DNA from: Blasia pusilla
Taxonomy: Eukaryota > Marchantiophyta > Marchantiopsida > Blasiales
DNA: 64,000 nucleotides
Assembly: GCA_050084515.1 (NCBI GenBank)
Contig: CM114272.1
Location: forward strand, 40,176,001-40,240,000
Direction: 5' to 3'
Shown here: piece by piece, positions 43,966-55,525 of the stretch
Numbering within the stretch: the first letter of the stretch is position 1
Layout of the letters: each line of letters opens with the position of its first letter
The notes under the pieces: model-generated
The model's database searches: none
Seen by the model: only the letters and a program-made list of their open reading frames with translations
Told to the model about the DNA's origin: nothing
Made by a program: the position numbers and the translations under genes

Positions 43966-44426
43966 TGTGAATTTTAGCTTCGCTTCGCTGCTAAGTCTGG
44001 ACCTCTTTTGCTTTGCTTAAGGACGAAGCTCTTTCTCTTGATCTGAAGACGTAGTGCTCCATTCTTTGTTCTTGTTCCAGGTCTTCGTTCTTTGAGCTTT
44101 GTTCAAGAGCGAAGTACTTCTTTCTCTTCTTCTTCTTCATGCTTCGTTCAAGAGTGAAGCACTTCATAGACAAGTTCTTTATAGAGCTTCGTTGTCTTTT
44201 CGAAGCTTCTTGCTAGGTCTTTAGACTTCATTATTGTATTCTCCTCTCCTCTCAAGAAAATCCTTGATTTTCACCTCTCTCCCTTGTCCTTGGAGCTTCG
44301 TGATTCACTTTAATCTTACTCATTCTTCTACTACGCAACCATAATATCAAAATCATAGTGTATAGATAAGTCTTCTTTGAATAAAAAAATGTTATTCTTT
44401 AAAAGTTAAAAATTGTGGGTATCACA
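43966..44426 (+). repeat. LTR-like repeat G, copy 2 (solo)
   Basis: 461 bp starting TGTGAATTTTAGC and ending GTGGGTATCACA, so termini are inverted TGTGA...TCACA. Matches 10329-10799. No 5-bp target duplication is evident (ATCAC before, AACAT after). Confidence 0.6.
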
Positions 44427-44636
44427 AACATGTTTTTCTTTTCCTCTTCCAGGACTCTCTTGCAACCTTTTTGTAAACCCCTTTTTATGCCATCAAGGGT
44501 TGCAAGACATGGAGATGGGGAAGGATATGTCCGAGTAGAAATATTTTTGGTCATTTTTTGTTGTTGGATTCGTTTAAACTAGTAAAAGTGTTCTCTCACG
44601 TTACCTCTTATGGTTACTTCCAATAGTTATGACGGC

Positions 44637-45427
44637 TTGCAACCCGTCTGATTCTGACGGGTTGCAAACCAAAGACCATGTTTGCAACTTGTCAGATTCT
44701 GACAGGTTGTAACAAGAAACATTTGTTTTTCTTCTCTTTTTATTTGTTCCCCTTGGGACTTGTCTGTAAACTTTTCCACTCTTCTTAGACTCTCTTGCAA
44801 TCTCTTAGATTCCGACGGGTTGCAGGTCTGAATGGGTTTGTGTTTCCTAACATAAATTGATATGGCCCCCGATAACAAGTTTCTCATACCCTTTGCCTTA
44901 TACCGTGTCTTGCAACCTGTCAGATTCCTTAAGGTTGCAATTCCAGGGGACTTGATTTTTTTTTAAATTTTTTTTTTTTTGGTAATCTTTGATCTGAACC
45001 TCTGGTTACTTGCCTTATATGCATATTTTCAAATGGTTGTCATAGAATATTTGGTAAAAGTTGTTATCCGCTAGTAGTTTTCTCTCTCCTCTAATCAGAA
45101 TGGAAACTGTTGGTTTCTTCTCATATTTTCATGGGTAGGTCAATGGAGCAATTCTCGGACAAAGTGTCAGGCATGCAGTTGGGTGTCCCAATTAAAGTGC
45201 CCCTAATCTGTCTAGGTTGCTCTTAGTCTTTCAAGTGACATCTTCCTTTTTTTTTCACCCCTTTTTCTGGCATCCCAGTCTGGCAACGTGTCGGATTCCG
45301 AGAGGTTGCATGTCAAGTTCATAGGCTTCTAATCGTTTCATTCTCTTTCATTTCTATTCTTCATTTGAAGCTTTTGCATTTTTCCAGTTTTGACGTGCTC
45401 CAACCCGTCAGATTCTGACAGGTTGGC
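44637..45427. repeat. Palindromic repeat cluster 3 (six units)
   Basis: Units at 44637-44667, 44682-44712, 44795-44825, 44910-44940, 45281-45310 and 45398-45427. The first has half-sites TTGCAACCCGTCTG and CTGACGGGTTGCAA. Spacing is irregular (45-370 bp), unlike cluster 1. Poly-T stretches near 44950-44980 lie between units. Confidence 0.82.
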
Positions 45428-46138
45428 TGCTTGATTGATTTTTTTTTCCTGAGTCCATCCTTTAAGGCATTCTGGACGGCTTCTTCACTTTCTTCTCGTT
45501 CCTCCAATATCTTCAAACCATTCTTCTCTAACACGTAATTTTTCGAGAGGTTGGATGCTTCCCTTTTGTGATTCCCTTGCAGGAATGAAAGCTTAACAAT
45601 ACCATCAAGAGTTATCATTTTTTTCACAGGCGTTGGCTTCCTTCACTTATGAGATTTGTGTTTCACCACACTTGTCTAACACCCATCAACTTAATAAAGA
45701 ACATCATGATGCCATTTAACCTTAATCCATGGAGTGTCATGATTGGGTGTTAAGTTTTCAAAAAGTAGTGGATATGAGGGTGGGAGCCTTGGATTCATAG
45801 CCCATTCTCTTTTCATCTATTGAAAAGTCTAACCCTTAAGTGCACTGTAGGCACTCATATTTTAGAACACGGGGATGCAATACCTTCTATTGACACCATA
45901 TTCTGAGTGATGTAAGCATGCCTAGAGTGGTCTCCATTCGTCTATTTTCAGATCCAAGGCATGAAAAATGATGTTATTTTTGGCCCCCATATGGTCCACT
46001 TGTTACTATCTTCTAAAAATGTCTTACACTTAAAGGAGAGAAAATTATTAAGAAATTTGAAGAAGTTTTGAAGAGAGGGAGTAGATTCTTGCATTTTTTT
46101 AAGAGAGACTCTCTTCTCTTCCTCTCTCTTATCAAACT
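45428..46138. other. No gene seen
   Basis: An 88-codon minus-strand frame (45627-45361) overlaps the last palindrome and has no family resemblance. A weak inverted repeat (CTAACACCCATCA at about 45678 and TGATTGGGTGTTAAG at about 45741) may form a small hairpin. Otherwise nothing is recognisable. Confidence 0.3.
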
Positions 46139-46387
46139 ACCATCCCCCAGTCCAGCTTCAACCAAGTCATGGCTCCTACTCTGAATCAGAGCCCTCCCCA
46201 TGTCATTGTACATGTAGGATCTTCGAAAGATTGGTGTGTCGATCGACAACTCAATGCGGATCCCTCGCATACCCAAATCATGCATACTAGATGCAAAACA
46301 ACTCTTATAACTCTCAAGGAACTCATATATCCGGCGCCGCTCTCCTCCTGTCAACTTAGGGCCCATATCTGGCTCCCAAGTCTCCAT
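46139..46387 (-). pseudogene. Family A copy 5 RT N-terminus
   Basis: The minus-strand frame starts METWEPDMGPKLTGGERRRI and continues LGMRGIRIELSIDTPIFRRS, matching copies 1-4. It ends abruptly near 46139 in unrelated sequence, before the palm. Confidence 0.85.
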
Positions 46388-47938
46388 CGTGAGTACGATA
46401 GGACTCTCCGACGTGGATATCGATCGTTGCTATGGTGCAACCCTCTATGGGAAAATAGAACTCGACTGCTCCTCTGTAGCCAATTGCAACCTATAATTTT
46501 CTACATGTGTAGTACCCAAAACCAAGCTCGATGCTGTGCCTACCACCTCTTGGCGTACGTGCAAAACATCCCAAGAAGTCCAAGGGTCCTCAGAAGTTCA
46601 AGGGTGTCTTTCCCCATCATCCCTGATATGTCGCCATCCTCAGGTCCAACCCCCAACCACTGCCTCAACCATCTCGGTACGCATGGGGCTCACCAAGGCA
46701 ATAGTTGTAATTTGTCGCAACCTCAAACGACGTTGCCCAACTACTCCTAATCTGAAAATCCATGTCAAGCAGTTCAGGTCCATCGCCTGACCCAAGACAT
46801 GACGTCATTTTTCCTCTCATAGTGCGGTACTACCGCCACTCTTGTGGGGAATCCCATCGCTTGCTCTCACTCATCGGCATTGGGCTCCACCAACCGTTGT
46901 ACCTCGTCATCCCAAACCAAGCCAGGTCCGGCCTCCTTGAATGCATAGGAAGCGGGAAAACTCACAAACATGCAAAAGGTTGTCCGTGGCATGCCAATCC
47001 TGTTGACCACATTTGACGGAGGTCGATCATCACGCCGTATTGGTTATGACTAATATTTTGGATCCAGAATCAAATCCACCAACAAATGGGAGAAGCACTC
47101 CACTCTTGCATACACCCTTCGCAAAACCTCATGTGGCACCAAATTGGTCCACCAAAACTATGGACAATGTGCTCATGAACCTACACTCGCGGCATCCAAC
47201 AATACTGTCGGGCCAATCCATGCACGCACCTAATGTGCACTCGTCATCACGCGGGACCTTGGATCGCCCAAAATCGGCACATTCTCTATGATGTATGCTA
47301 GTGAACGGGATTGATGCTCCTGCAAGTCTCGCAAGATCCACATCATCTCCCAAAACAACCTAGATCGAGTGTCACCTAACCCGCTACCTCGTCCAATACT
47401 CAATTGGCCCTATACGGCCAACCCGCAATCACCGAATCTATGGTCCCTATTCGCTCCAAGTCTTGCGCGTCCACCATTGAAATGTCCCTTGGTAGGGAAC
47501 TCTGGTATTTTTTACGGCGGATGCAAATAACAAGTAGGGAAATTTGAAGCGTAATTGCGCCATATGGTGAAGTGAAGTGCACCTCGCAACATCATCAATC
47601 TCAATCTATAAGTACTACTTCACACGCACTCATGCCTGCAAAACAATAGCTGATTCTGTGTTGATCCCTCCAAAGAGATCCAACACTTGAATAGCCTCCT
47701 CATGGATGCGCCACACAATCAGTGTGGTGTCCAAGGGGTTCATAGTTGCACTCATGGCTACCTTGAGTTCCTCTAACCCATCACGCTCTAGTGCAAATGC
47801 CTAACTCTACGCCGTCTTCACATGCTCATCGGCCAAGCGTCAGAGCTTCTCACTCGAGCTCCACACCAACACCTCTCCTCCACGGAATGATGCGGCTACC
47901 ACAACACTCCTCTCCCTAGAAGTATCATGCACGGATGT
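46388..47938 (-). pseudogene. Family A copy 5 methyltransferase domain
   Basis: On the minus strand: pre-domain linker to about 47720, motif I VLDLFGGINTES at about 47687-47652 (second glycine replaced by Glu), then AGWPYRAN where motif IV PCQ should be, with the Cys codon changed to Tyr at 47414-47412. GLGDTRSRLFWEMMWILRDL, LAYIIENVPILGDPRSRVM (ENV at 47286-47278), FWWTNLVPHEVLRRVYARVE and the motif X-like MDLNCLTW (about 46765) are preserved. The subfamily matches copy 3 (HQSRSLAYI shared). Catalytically dead as it stands. Confidence 0.82.
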
Positions 47939-47939
47939 G

Positions 47940-48670
47940 TTGTAATGTACAAGGATAGTCGAAAATGATCTTTTTAATGAGTATTTGTGAACCTCGATCC
48001 CAAAAAAGATCACTATTATCTAAAAAGAGAGTTTAATGTGTTTTTTATTATGTAGCAATTATGAATATGTGTATACAAGCCAAATGCAAACATTCATCAC
48101 ACCATTCTTCCTCTAACAAGAACCAACATTTCCTTCCATCTGTCCTATCAAGTGGAATAGGACGAACGCTCTGGCAGATCCTCACTCAACACCAAAGAAC
48201 CTCATAGAGACCTCAACAATGAGATGGCATATCCTACTCTCGGAACTCAATCCGTCTTGGAAGACTACTCTATGTCAAACACATTTCTCACATCTTGCAA
48301 CTGATTATTCTTTTGGTGCAAGCTGCTCTCCCAATCCACTCCTCACTCTTCAGACCCAATAAGATCAAGCATATACACCGCACATCAGAGTGAAGAAACG
48401 AGGTCTCTGCTATTCCATCAAGAACAAGAAGGCTTCAAAGTGTTTACAAGGGCAAGAGAGTACTACTTCCTTGCTTGGACCATTCATACAGCATAAGGAC
48501 TTTGTAAGAGAAGGATACTAGGAACTACTTTGATGGTCTTTAAATAGCCGCTCAAACGGTATCAGTACTAAAGAATCTAAAGCCCTTCTTGCTAAGTAGG
48601 CACCTACAGGGATCTTTTAACTACTTTAATTTACAATTCTTTTGATGCTTCCTATGATCCCTAGGAATTC
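47940..48670 (-). repeat. LTR-like repeat F, copy 2
   Basis: Aligned with 43143-43880 in the same orientation (TCTCGGAACTCAATCCGTCT; CATTCATACAGCATAAGGAC against CATTCCTATAGCATGAGGAC). It ends against copy 5 at about 47939. The minus-strand orientation is inferred from element C. Confidence 0.65.
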
Positions 48671-48674
48671 ACAG

Positions 48675-48893
48675 GTCTTAAGAGAGTTTGAGAGCTCAAG
48701 CTCTCTTCGTTGAACCTCTAGGCATGAGGCGGCAAAGCTATGGTCCCTTGCCTTGTGGGTGTAACCCAAGCCTCTCATTACAAGAATGGGTTTGGTTTGA
48801 CATGAGAGAGAGTGCACACCTTTCAGAGCTATGGTGTGAGATGGTGTAGAGAGAGATTGGATCTTACTTTACAAAGAGAGAATGAGGGAGTGA
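48675..48893 (+). repeat. Repeat H, copy 1
   Basis: Near-identical in order to 57727-57943: GAGAGCTCAAGCTCTCTTCG, CTATGGTCCCTTGCCTTGTG, TGTAACCCAAGCCTCTCATT, TTGGTTTGACATGA. Nature unknown; possibly part of an LTR. Confidence 0.75.
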
Positions 48894-48900
48894 GAGAGCT

Positions 48901-50453
48901 TCATGGGGAAGCTTGCTCCTCACTCGATGTTTCTCTAGGTTGGGGACTGTGTTCCCCATTCAGCGGCTCATGGGAGTGCTCACCGGAGCAAGGGATGCTT
49001 TGTTTGTTCTCTGCATTTTCTGATTTTTTGTGTGGAAGAGTGGCGTGTGGAAGAGAGTCCTCGACCCATCTGACATTTGAAGTTGTGCCCTCGTCCCTTG
49101 GTTGCTGCTCTGCTGCTGCCTTGTTGGACCAATTGAGGGCTGCCTCTTCCCTAGGTGGGATTGGGGTATAGCGGGGCAACACTCTAAGTTGCACAGGCTT
49201 TGGGCACCTAGAAGCCTTGTGCCCCTCTTCCCTGCAATTTCTACACAGCAAGATGTACTCCCCAGGCATCCTCCAGTGTGGGCACTCAGGTGAGATATGT
49301 CCAACCTCCCCACACTCCCAACAAGCACCAGGGATTCTTGGTATTGAACCCCCTGTTCTAGCCCTGATATCAGCACGTAGAGCTCCTTGTTGAATAACAT
49401 AAAGACACTCTATGTCCCTGAGCTCTAGCTCCTGAGAGTTCAGCTCAGTCTCTTGGATCATCCTCCAATCAGCTTGACAATCATGAGAGAAGTGACCCTC
49501 CTTCTTGCAACGGGTGCACCAAATATTAGTACGGGTCATAGGGATAACCTTGCGGTTCTTCTTGATATCAGCCATCTCCACCTTCACCTCCTCTATGGCT
49601 GCCCTTAAGGTCTGCATCTCATCCTTCACAACCTTCGTGAGTTGTGATTGATGTGTCTCTCTACCTCTCTGATGGCCAGACTTCTCTTCTCTGTCCTCCA
49701 CCAAGTACTCATCACTATCATCAGAGTCCTCAAACTTGACCATCTTCTTCAGCTTCTTCTCTGCCCAACGGCCTGATAGTAGGGCTGATTTCTCATATCT
49801 CTTGGCCACATCAGCAGCAACTGCTATTGTTTGAGGATCTGCCTTCCTCACTTCAAAATCCAACAACTCTGGTAGACCAGAAATAAACCACTCCAACTGA
49901 AGGTTTGCTGGTGGTACTATGGACAACTTCCCTATCAACTGCTAGACACGCTGGGTGTAGCTCCTTAGTGTGTCATTTTCCTTCATCTCAATAGAATTCA
50001 GTCGTGACATCACCCTTGAATCTGCCCCAATCTCCCTAAACTCTTGCTCAAATGCTGACTTCAGCCTTGCCCAATCAGCTCTCTGTCCAACCTCCAAGGC
50101 ATTGTACCAACGCAAGGCTTCTCCATCAATCAGCCCACAAAACAACCTCTTGGTTGTGTCTTCATCCCCTTTATCATTGGCTGCCAAAGTTGCTAGGTAT
50201 TTCTCCATCCAGTCATCCACATCTTGACTACCACCCCTTGAAATCTGGTGTACTTGATTCGAAATGAGGGAGGCATCTTGACTGAGGTAGCTTGAGCATG
50301 AACCACTTGAACTGGGCCGGTTGCTATAGCATGTGCTGAACTTGAACTCCCCACTAAAGAGTCTCCTATGGAAGCTCTTTGTCTCTCTTCTTGGTGGTCA
50401 GCAGCAGCCTTCCGTGCACTCCTTGCTGAATGTCTTTGATGCCGCTCACTCAT
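48901..50453 (-). pseudogene. Element E gag with three CCHC knuckles
   Basis: Retroelement gag on the minus strand. The N-terminus (50453-50193) is broken from the capsid frame 50220-49942 (MDDWMEKYLATLAANDKGDE, LIDGEALRWYNALEVGQRA, MKENDTLRSYTQRV). One stop at 49942 separates it from the long frame 49938-48901, which has a basic/acidic linker, a coiled coil (LRAAIEEVKVEMADIKKN) and three knuckles: CTRCKKEGHFSHDC, CWECGEVGHISPEC, CRNCREEGHKASRC. This is the element C lineage. No protease, RT or integrase follows: sequence runs into repeats H and F, so E is gag-only here. Confidence 0.85.
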
Positions 50454-50486
50454 AAGGCTCCTTCACTTTTGGTCTAGACTCCACAG

Positions 50487-50508
50487 CTCCTCGGCATTGG
50501 TGCCAAAA
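50487..50508 (-). other. Element E primer binding site
   Basis: On the minus strand TTTTGGCACCAATGCCGAGG follows directly after the LTR end CTAAGACA. Same TTGGCACC type as element C. Confidence 0.75.
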
Positions 50509-53094
50509 TGTCTTAGCAGGTAATACATGGCCAGCACACAACCCAGGTGAAAATGTTGCTAGTTCCACCAGTTCGGTCCCATGTAAGAGCTTAGGGCCAG
50601 ATCAAAAGATAAGAACTCTATGATGTACTCCTTAACAGCTGTAAACCCCACCTCTTTACCTTAAGAGGCTGGAGAAACACTCTCCACTTAAGTATCACAA
50701 TCCTGTCCTCACCCCACTAACCAAAACTCCTTCCATTCTCTTGAGTGCTTTGAGTGGAGTGGCCAGTGGAACCCAACAAGCACACTCTACTTAGAAATCA
50801 GAGTCAAGAATGACCAGGGCAGCATAAGGTCCTCCAATGTGCTGCCTTGGACTAGTTGAATGTACCAAGGAAATCCTCTAAAGCACACCCAACTCCTAAC
50901 TGATCAGGTAGTGCAATCACCTTTTGCTCCTTACCGAGTATCTAGTGAGAGTTTGGGTGTAGTTTCGAGTCCTTAGATAGAGTGCTCAGTGGAAGTTCAA
51001 CCAGCACACCTACTCAAGGCTCACAACTAGAGACTACTAAAACAACATAAGGCCATCCAATACGCTGTCTAGTATAATCATCCACCCCCAGGGTAGCCTG
51101 AAAGGGGTGCAACTCACTTTTTGCTCAAACCAACACCCACATCCCTTCTTCTTCTCCTCTTACCTTGCTGGTCCTTTGTTCTCCCTTCTTGTTCAGGTAG
51201 TAGGAGACTTAACAGGCTGAGCCCATGGTCTTCTACCTATAGGGAAGCTCAAGCATGACCCTCTTTCTCCACTCACTTATCTCTTATCATTTACCAGACC
51301 TGGAAGTCCAGGTTGTTGTCACACCTTGGAAGTAATATGTGATTGGTGTCAAAGGCCATACTCAGGTGGGCAGAACAACAAGCTTTCAAAGCACACCTTG
51401 GAGGAGCATAATCTTGGAACCTAAGCTTGCCTCTCCTCTACTGGTATAGCCTCTTGTCCACTCACTACACGTTTGAATGATTAGTCGAACCAGCTCCAAG
51501 AATCTCACTTCATCAAGCTCCCCCCAAACTCATCACTCAATCATGCACAAACTCTGATACAGGGCAGTGGAGTGAAATCATACCACAGGGCTACTTTCTT
51601 TGTATCACAAAGTCATCGAGTACATGAGAGACCTTCTTAGTCTGAGCCCCCTTCAAGCACACTACACACTACCTAGATCAGGGAGCAAATACTCTGCTCA
51701 TTAGCTTGGCTCAAGTGTCTACTAGCCAACAACATTTATGCCCATTTCAACTAAACCAAACTGAGTATTTATAAGTGAAGCTAAGAGCCCTCTACCCACT
51801 TGGACTTCTCTGGCATTCTTGTTTCCTACCTTCCTACAAATCTACCTCCCCCTAAGCATCTACTCCAAGGCATCTACTGCCTGAAATTTCTACCTCATCT
51901 ACTTCTGAACCTGTCCTAACTAAAGTCTCTTGAGCAGCATTGATGGCATAGGCTCGACTTGTCTCTTGTACATGCTTGAAGGTAAGATCTACCTTTACAT
52001 TCTTCCCATGCTTGCTTCTTCTCAAGCAGGTTCGAGCCCTGCCCTCAGTTCACACCTCCACTTAGCTCCACCTGCACAAATCTTCCAGAAATTACTCCTT
52101 GGATCCTCTCAGCTCCATAAATCTCTCCCTTGGATTCTCAAGCTTTCTGGCCTTCAAATGAGGTCCTCTAGGATTCCATGAGTAAGCTTCTAGCCCACAA
52201 GAGTTCAGGCATTCGATCTCAGCCCTCGTTGAGTATCCTATGCTCCTCATTACTTGCTGAAAACTCTTCTGGGTGACCTCCATAGTGTAGAGCATCTCAA
52301 GGCTAAGCCATACCATCAATCAGATCTAGATTTGGCCAAGTAGAGTTCTAGGTAGCAGCCCTCGAATAGCCTCCCCTCCTATTTTCCAAAAATCCAGACT
52401 CCTTGCCTTTCTAATCTACCTTGAGAATTCTAGCCTAGCATCCAATGTCTTGATTCGACTATATCATCTTGAAGAGCATCCAAAGACCTTTCTAAGGAGC
52501 CCTTTAAATCACCAAACCCATCAACCATGCTCCAGCTGTCAACACCTGATTCTCCCCTCTATGTGGGCCACCATAGCTTCGAGCTCTGATAAGGTCCAAG
52601 ACAACGAATGTGCAGCTTTCCTGGAAACTTTTGGTGTCGACTGTCATACGTCAGCCCCGGGTCCCCATCCTTCACTGGATCATGCTTGATTCGGTTATCA
52701 AACCTCATCTTCCTTTGTTGCTGGACTACCTTGATCTTCTCCAAATGCTGCCTCTCTATCCTCCTCTAGTGCATAAATCATATCCAGTCTGCTATCCATG
52801 CCACCTTCAGGTTGGAAGTGCTCTTCTAGAGTATGATCAGCCTTCAACTCCAACTCTACTACCGAGAGTGGGTTCTGCCCATACACCAAGAAGCAGGGAC
52901 TTTTCCCTGTTGTACTCTTCTCAGTTGTGTTGTGTTGTAAGCATGAAAAGTTGAAGCTTATTTCCTATCCCAATCTGATTTGTGAGCTGCCACCATCTTG
53001 GTCAAAATAGCACCAATGATCCCATTTAAATTGCAGATTGTTGTTCTAGCTCCTTCTACTCACCTAACTAGAGTCCCAAAAGTATCTAACACAC
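50509..53094 (-). repeat. Element E 5' LTR (about 2.6 kb)
   Basis: On the plus strand it starts TGTCTTAGCAGG and appears to end ATCTAACACA at 53093-53095, giving inverted termini TGTCTTAG and CTAACACA. Beyond it family A copy 3 begins in mid-domain. ORFs inside are short and without family resemblance. The outer boundary is inferred from where copy 3 similarity starts. Confidence 0.55.
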
Positions 53095-53690
53095 ATGGGA
53101 GCCACTTATGAAGGGGCGCACAATGAGCACCAGTCTCGTTCTCTAGCCTACATTCTGGAGAATGTGTCGATCTTAGGAGACTCCAGGTCACAGGTGGTGA
53201 CGAGTGCTCATCAGGTGCGTGCGTGGATCGGCCTTGCAGTGATCTTGGATCTAGTGAGTGTAGGTTCTAGAGCCCATCACTTGCATCTATGGTGGACCAA
53301 CTTGGTGCCCCGTGCGGTGTTACGGAGGGCGTATGCGAGAGTGGAGCGCCCCTCCCATTTGTTAGTGGATTTCATTATGGATCTAGGTCGTCGATTAGAG
53401 GCAGTGAGGCACGATGATCGACCACCGTTGACTATGGTCAACAGGGTAGGCAGGCCGCGGGCATCCTTGCCCACGTTTGTGAGTTTTTCCGCTTCCTATG
53501 CATACAAGGAGGCGGGTCCTGGCTTGGTTTGGGATGATCAGGTTCAACAATTGGTGGAGCCCAATGTTGACGAGAGAGAGTGAGCGATGGGATTTCCCAC
53601 ATGAGTGACGGTACTACCGTCAATGTCAGAGGCATTACGACGCCATCTCTTGGGTCAAGCGATGGACCTAAACTGATTGACATGGATATT
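53095..53690 (+). pseudogene. Family A copy 3 methyltransferase, C-terminal half
   Basis: Begins just before motif VI: SLAYILENVSILGDSRSQ, then VRAWIGLAVILDLVSVGSRA, HLWWTNLVPRAVLRRAYARV (motif VIII), LPTFVSFSASYAYKEAGPGL and LVEPNVDERE. A TGA at 53581 precedes MGFPT and LLGQAMDLN, the motif IX/X part. Motifs I and IV are absent, cut away at the element E boundary. Confidence 0.82.
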
Positions 53691-54028
53691 CGGCTGAGCA
53701 GCGTCGGATGAGATCACGACAAATCATAGCGGTTGCGTTGGTGAGCCCCATGCCTACCGAGACGGTGGAGGAAGTGGCTAGGGGCGAGACCCGAGGAGAT
53801 CGACACACAAAGTGAGATCGGGAGAGACACCCTTGGACTTCTTGGGATGTTTTGTAGCTACCCCAGAAGATGATAGCCACAACATCGAGCGTGGTTCCGG
53901 GCACAACATGTGGAGGAGATGAGAGTTTGCAGTTGGCTGCAAGAGAGCGATCGAGTGTTGTTGTTCGAGACAAGGTTGCACCATAGCAACCACCGATATC
54001 CACGTCAGAGAGTCCTACCGTAGTCAAG

Positions 54029-54880
54029 ATGGAGACTTGGGAGCCAGATATGGGCCCTAAGTTGACAAGAGGAGAGTGGTGCCAAATACATCAGTTCCTC
54101 ACGAGTTATAGGAGCTGCATTGCGTTTAGCATGGAGGATTTGGGTACGCAGAAGGGACCAGGGATCCGCATTGAGTTGTCGAGTGATACGCCGATCTTCC
54201 GACAACCCTACAGGTATAATGATATGGAGAGGGGTCTGTTTCAGAGTAGGAGCCATGACTTGGTTGGAGTAGGACTAGTGGAGATGTCGTATAGGGAGTA
54301 TGCATCTGTCACTATCATGCCCGCCAAGAAGGATGTGCATGGCAAAAGGACGGATAGGCGGATGTGTGGGGATTACCAACCTATCAATTGGTAGAGAAAA
54401 TACGATAGGTATGCCATGCCCACCCCTGACGAGATCTTTGATGCGATTGGTCACGCAAAGGTCTTAAGTTCATTGGATTTGTGAGCACGATACCATCAGC
54501 TGCCTATCAGATTGGAGGACAGGCAGAAGATGGCATTTTGGGGCATCGATCCTCACGGGAAGGATTTTTTGTATAAGTGGCAGTTCTTAGCATTTGGGTT
54601 AAAGAACGCCCCGAATGAGGTTCAGAGGGTCATGGATAGGATCTTGGCTGGTCTGGATTTTGCTAGGTATTATATTGATGACTTCGTAGTCTTTAGCGCC
54701 ACAGTTGAGGAGCATGAGCGACATCTAGAAGAGGTGTTTCGACAATTGCAATTACATGGGCTGAAGCTACATCCAGGCAAGTGCAAGTTCTTCTATGACC
54801 AGATTGAGTACTTGGGTCATACGATATACCCAAGGGGTCTTGCTGTTAGCAGACGAAGGTAGAGGCTATCTCACGTATTC
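54029..54880 (+). pseudogene. Family A copy 3 reverse transcriptase
   Basis: METWEPDMGPKLTRGEWCQI, IRIELSSDTPIFRQPYRYND, YASVTIMPAKKDVHGKRTDR, then a TAG at about 54392. Resumes with DAIGHAKVLSSLDL, a TGA, YHQLPIRLEDRQKMAFWGID, FLAFGLKNAPNEVQRVMDRI and YYIDDFVVFSATVEEHERHL with YxDD intact, then YLGHTIYPRGLAV. 53691-54028 is the methyltransferase-RT spacer with no named domain. Confidence 0.88.
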
Positions 54881-55525
54881 CACGCCTTGTAGATGTGAGC
54901 CGTGTTTGCCCATTCATGGGATGGGCGAACTTATATTGGCGGTATGTCAAGGGATTCAGTTCGATTGCGAAGCCGTTGACCTTGCAGACCAAGGTCAACG
55001 AGTGGCACTAGGGGGGATGAGCACGAGCGAGCATTTGATTTGCTCAAGGACTGATTGACGTCCGCGCCCATCTTGAGGAGACCGATCAGGGTGTGTCCTT
55101 TTCAGTTGCACATAGATTGGAGCATGTTGGGGCTTGGAGCGGTGCTCACCCAACATGATGATGAGGGTAGAGAGTTCGTGATGGCTTACGCTAGCTGCTC
55201 GAACAAGGCTGCAGAGCCAAAGTACAGCTCGTATGAGGGAAAGTGCTTGGCGGCAGTGTGGGTTGTCGCACATTTCAGGTGTTACTTATTCGGCAATCCC
55301 TTTACCATCATCACTGATCATCAACCACTGAAGTGGTTGATGGAATCCGACAAGCTTACATGGAAGCTTGCAAGATGGGCTCTGTTGTTGCACGAGTATG
55401 ATTTTCAGGTGGTACATAGACCTAGGACGCTCAACCAGGATGCAGATGGGTTGAGCCGTAACCCATGCCCGAGTCAGCGAGATGCGATTGGAGCTCGATG
55501 GCATGGAGAGAGTGATGAGGAGTAA
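54881..55525 (+). pseudogene. Family A copy 3 RNase H
   Basis: 54881-55054 is the frame-broken thumb region (WANLYWRYVKGFSSIAK). From 55055 a 156-codon frame gives LHIDWSMLGLGAVLTQHDDE, YEGKCLAAVWVVAHFRCYLF (the usual catalytic Glu is Lys: GKC for GEC), IITDHQPLKWLMESDKLTWK and LNQDADGLSRNPCPSQRD. Confidence 0.88.

Noticed and set aside
41380-45427. Palindromic repeats considered as a CRISPR array or bacterial-type terminators
   Set aside because: Units are too variable and spacing irregular beyond the first cluster, no cas genes are present, and the context is clearly eukaryotic.
52092-52954. Short open frames in both strands
   Set aside because: They lie within the element E LTR and show no domain or conserved motif.
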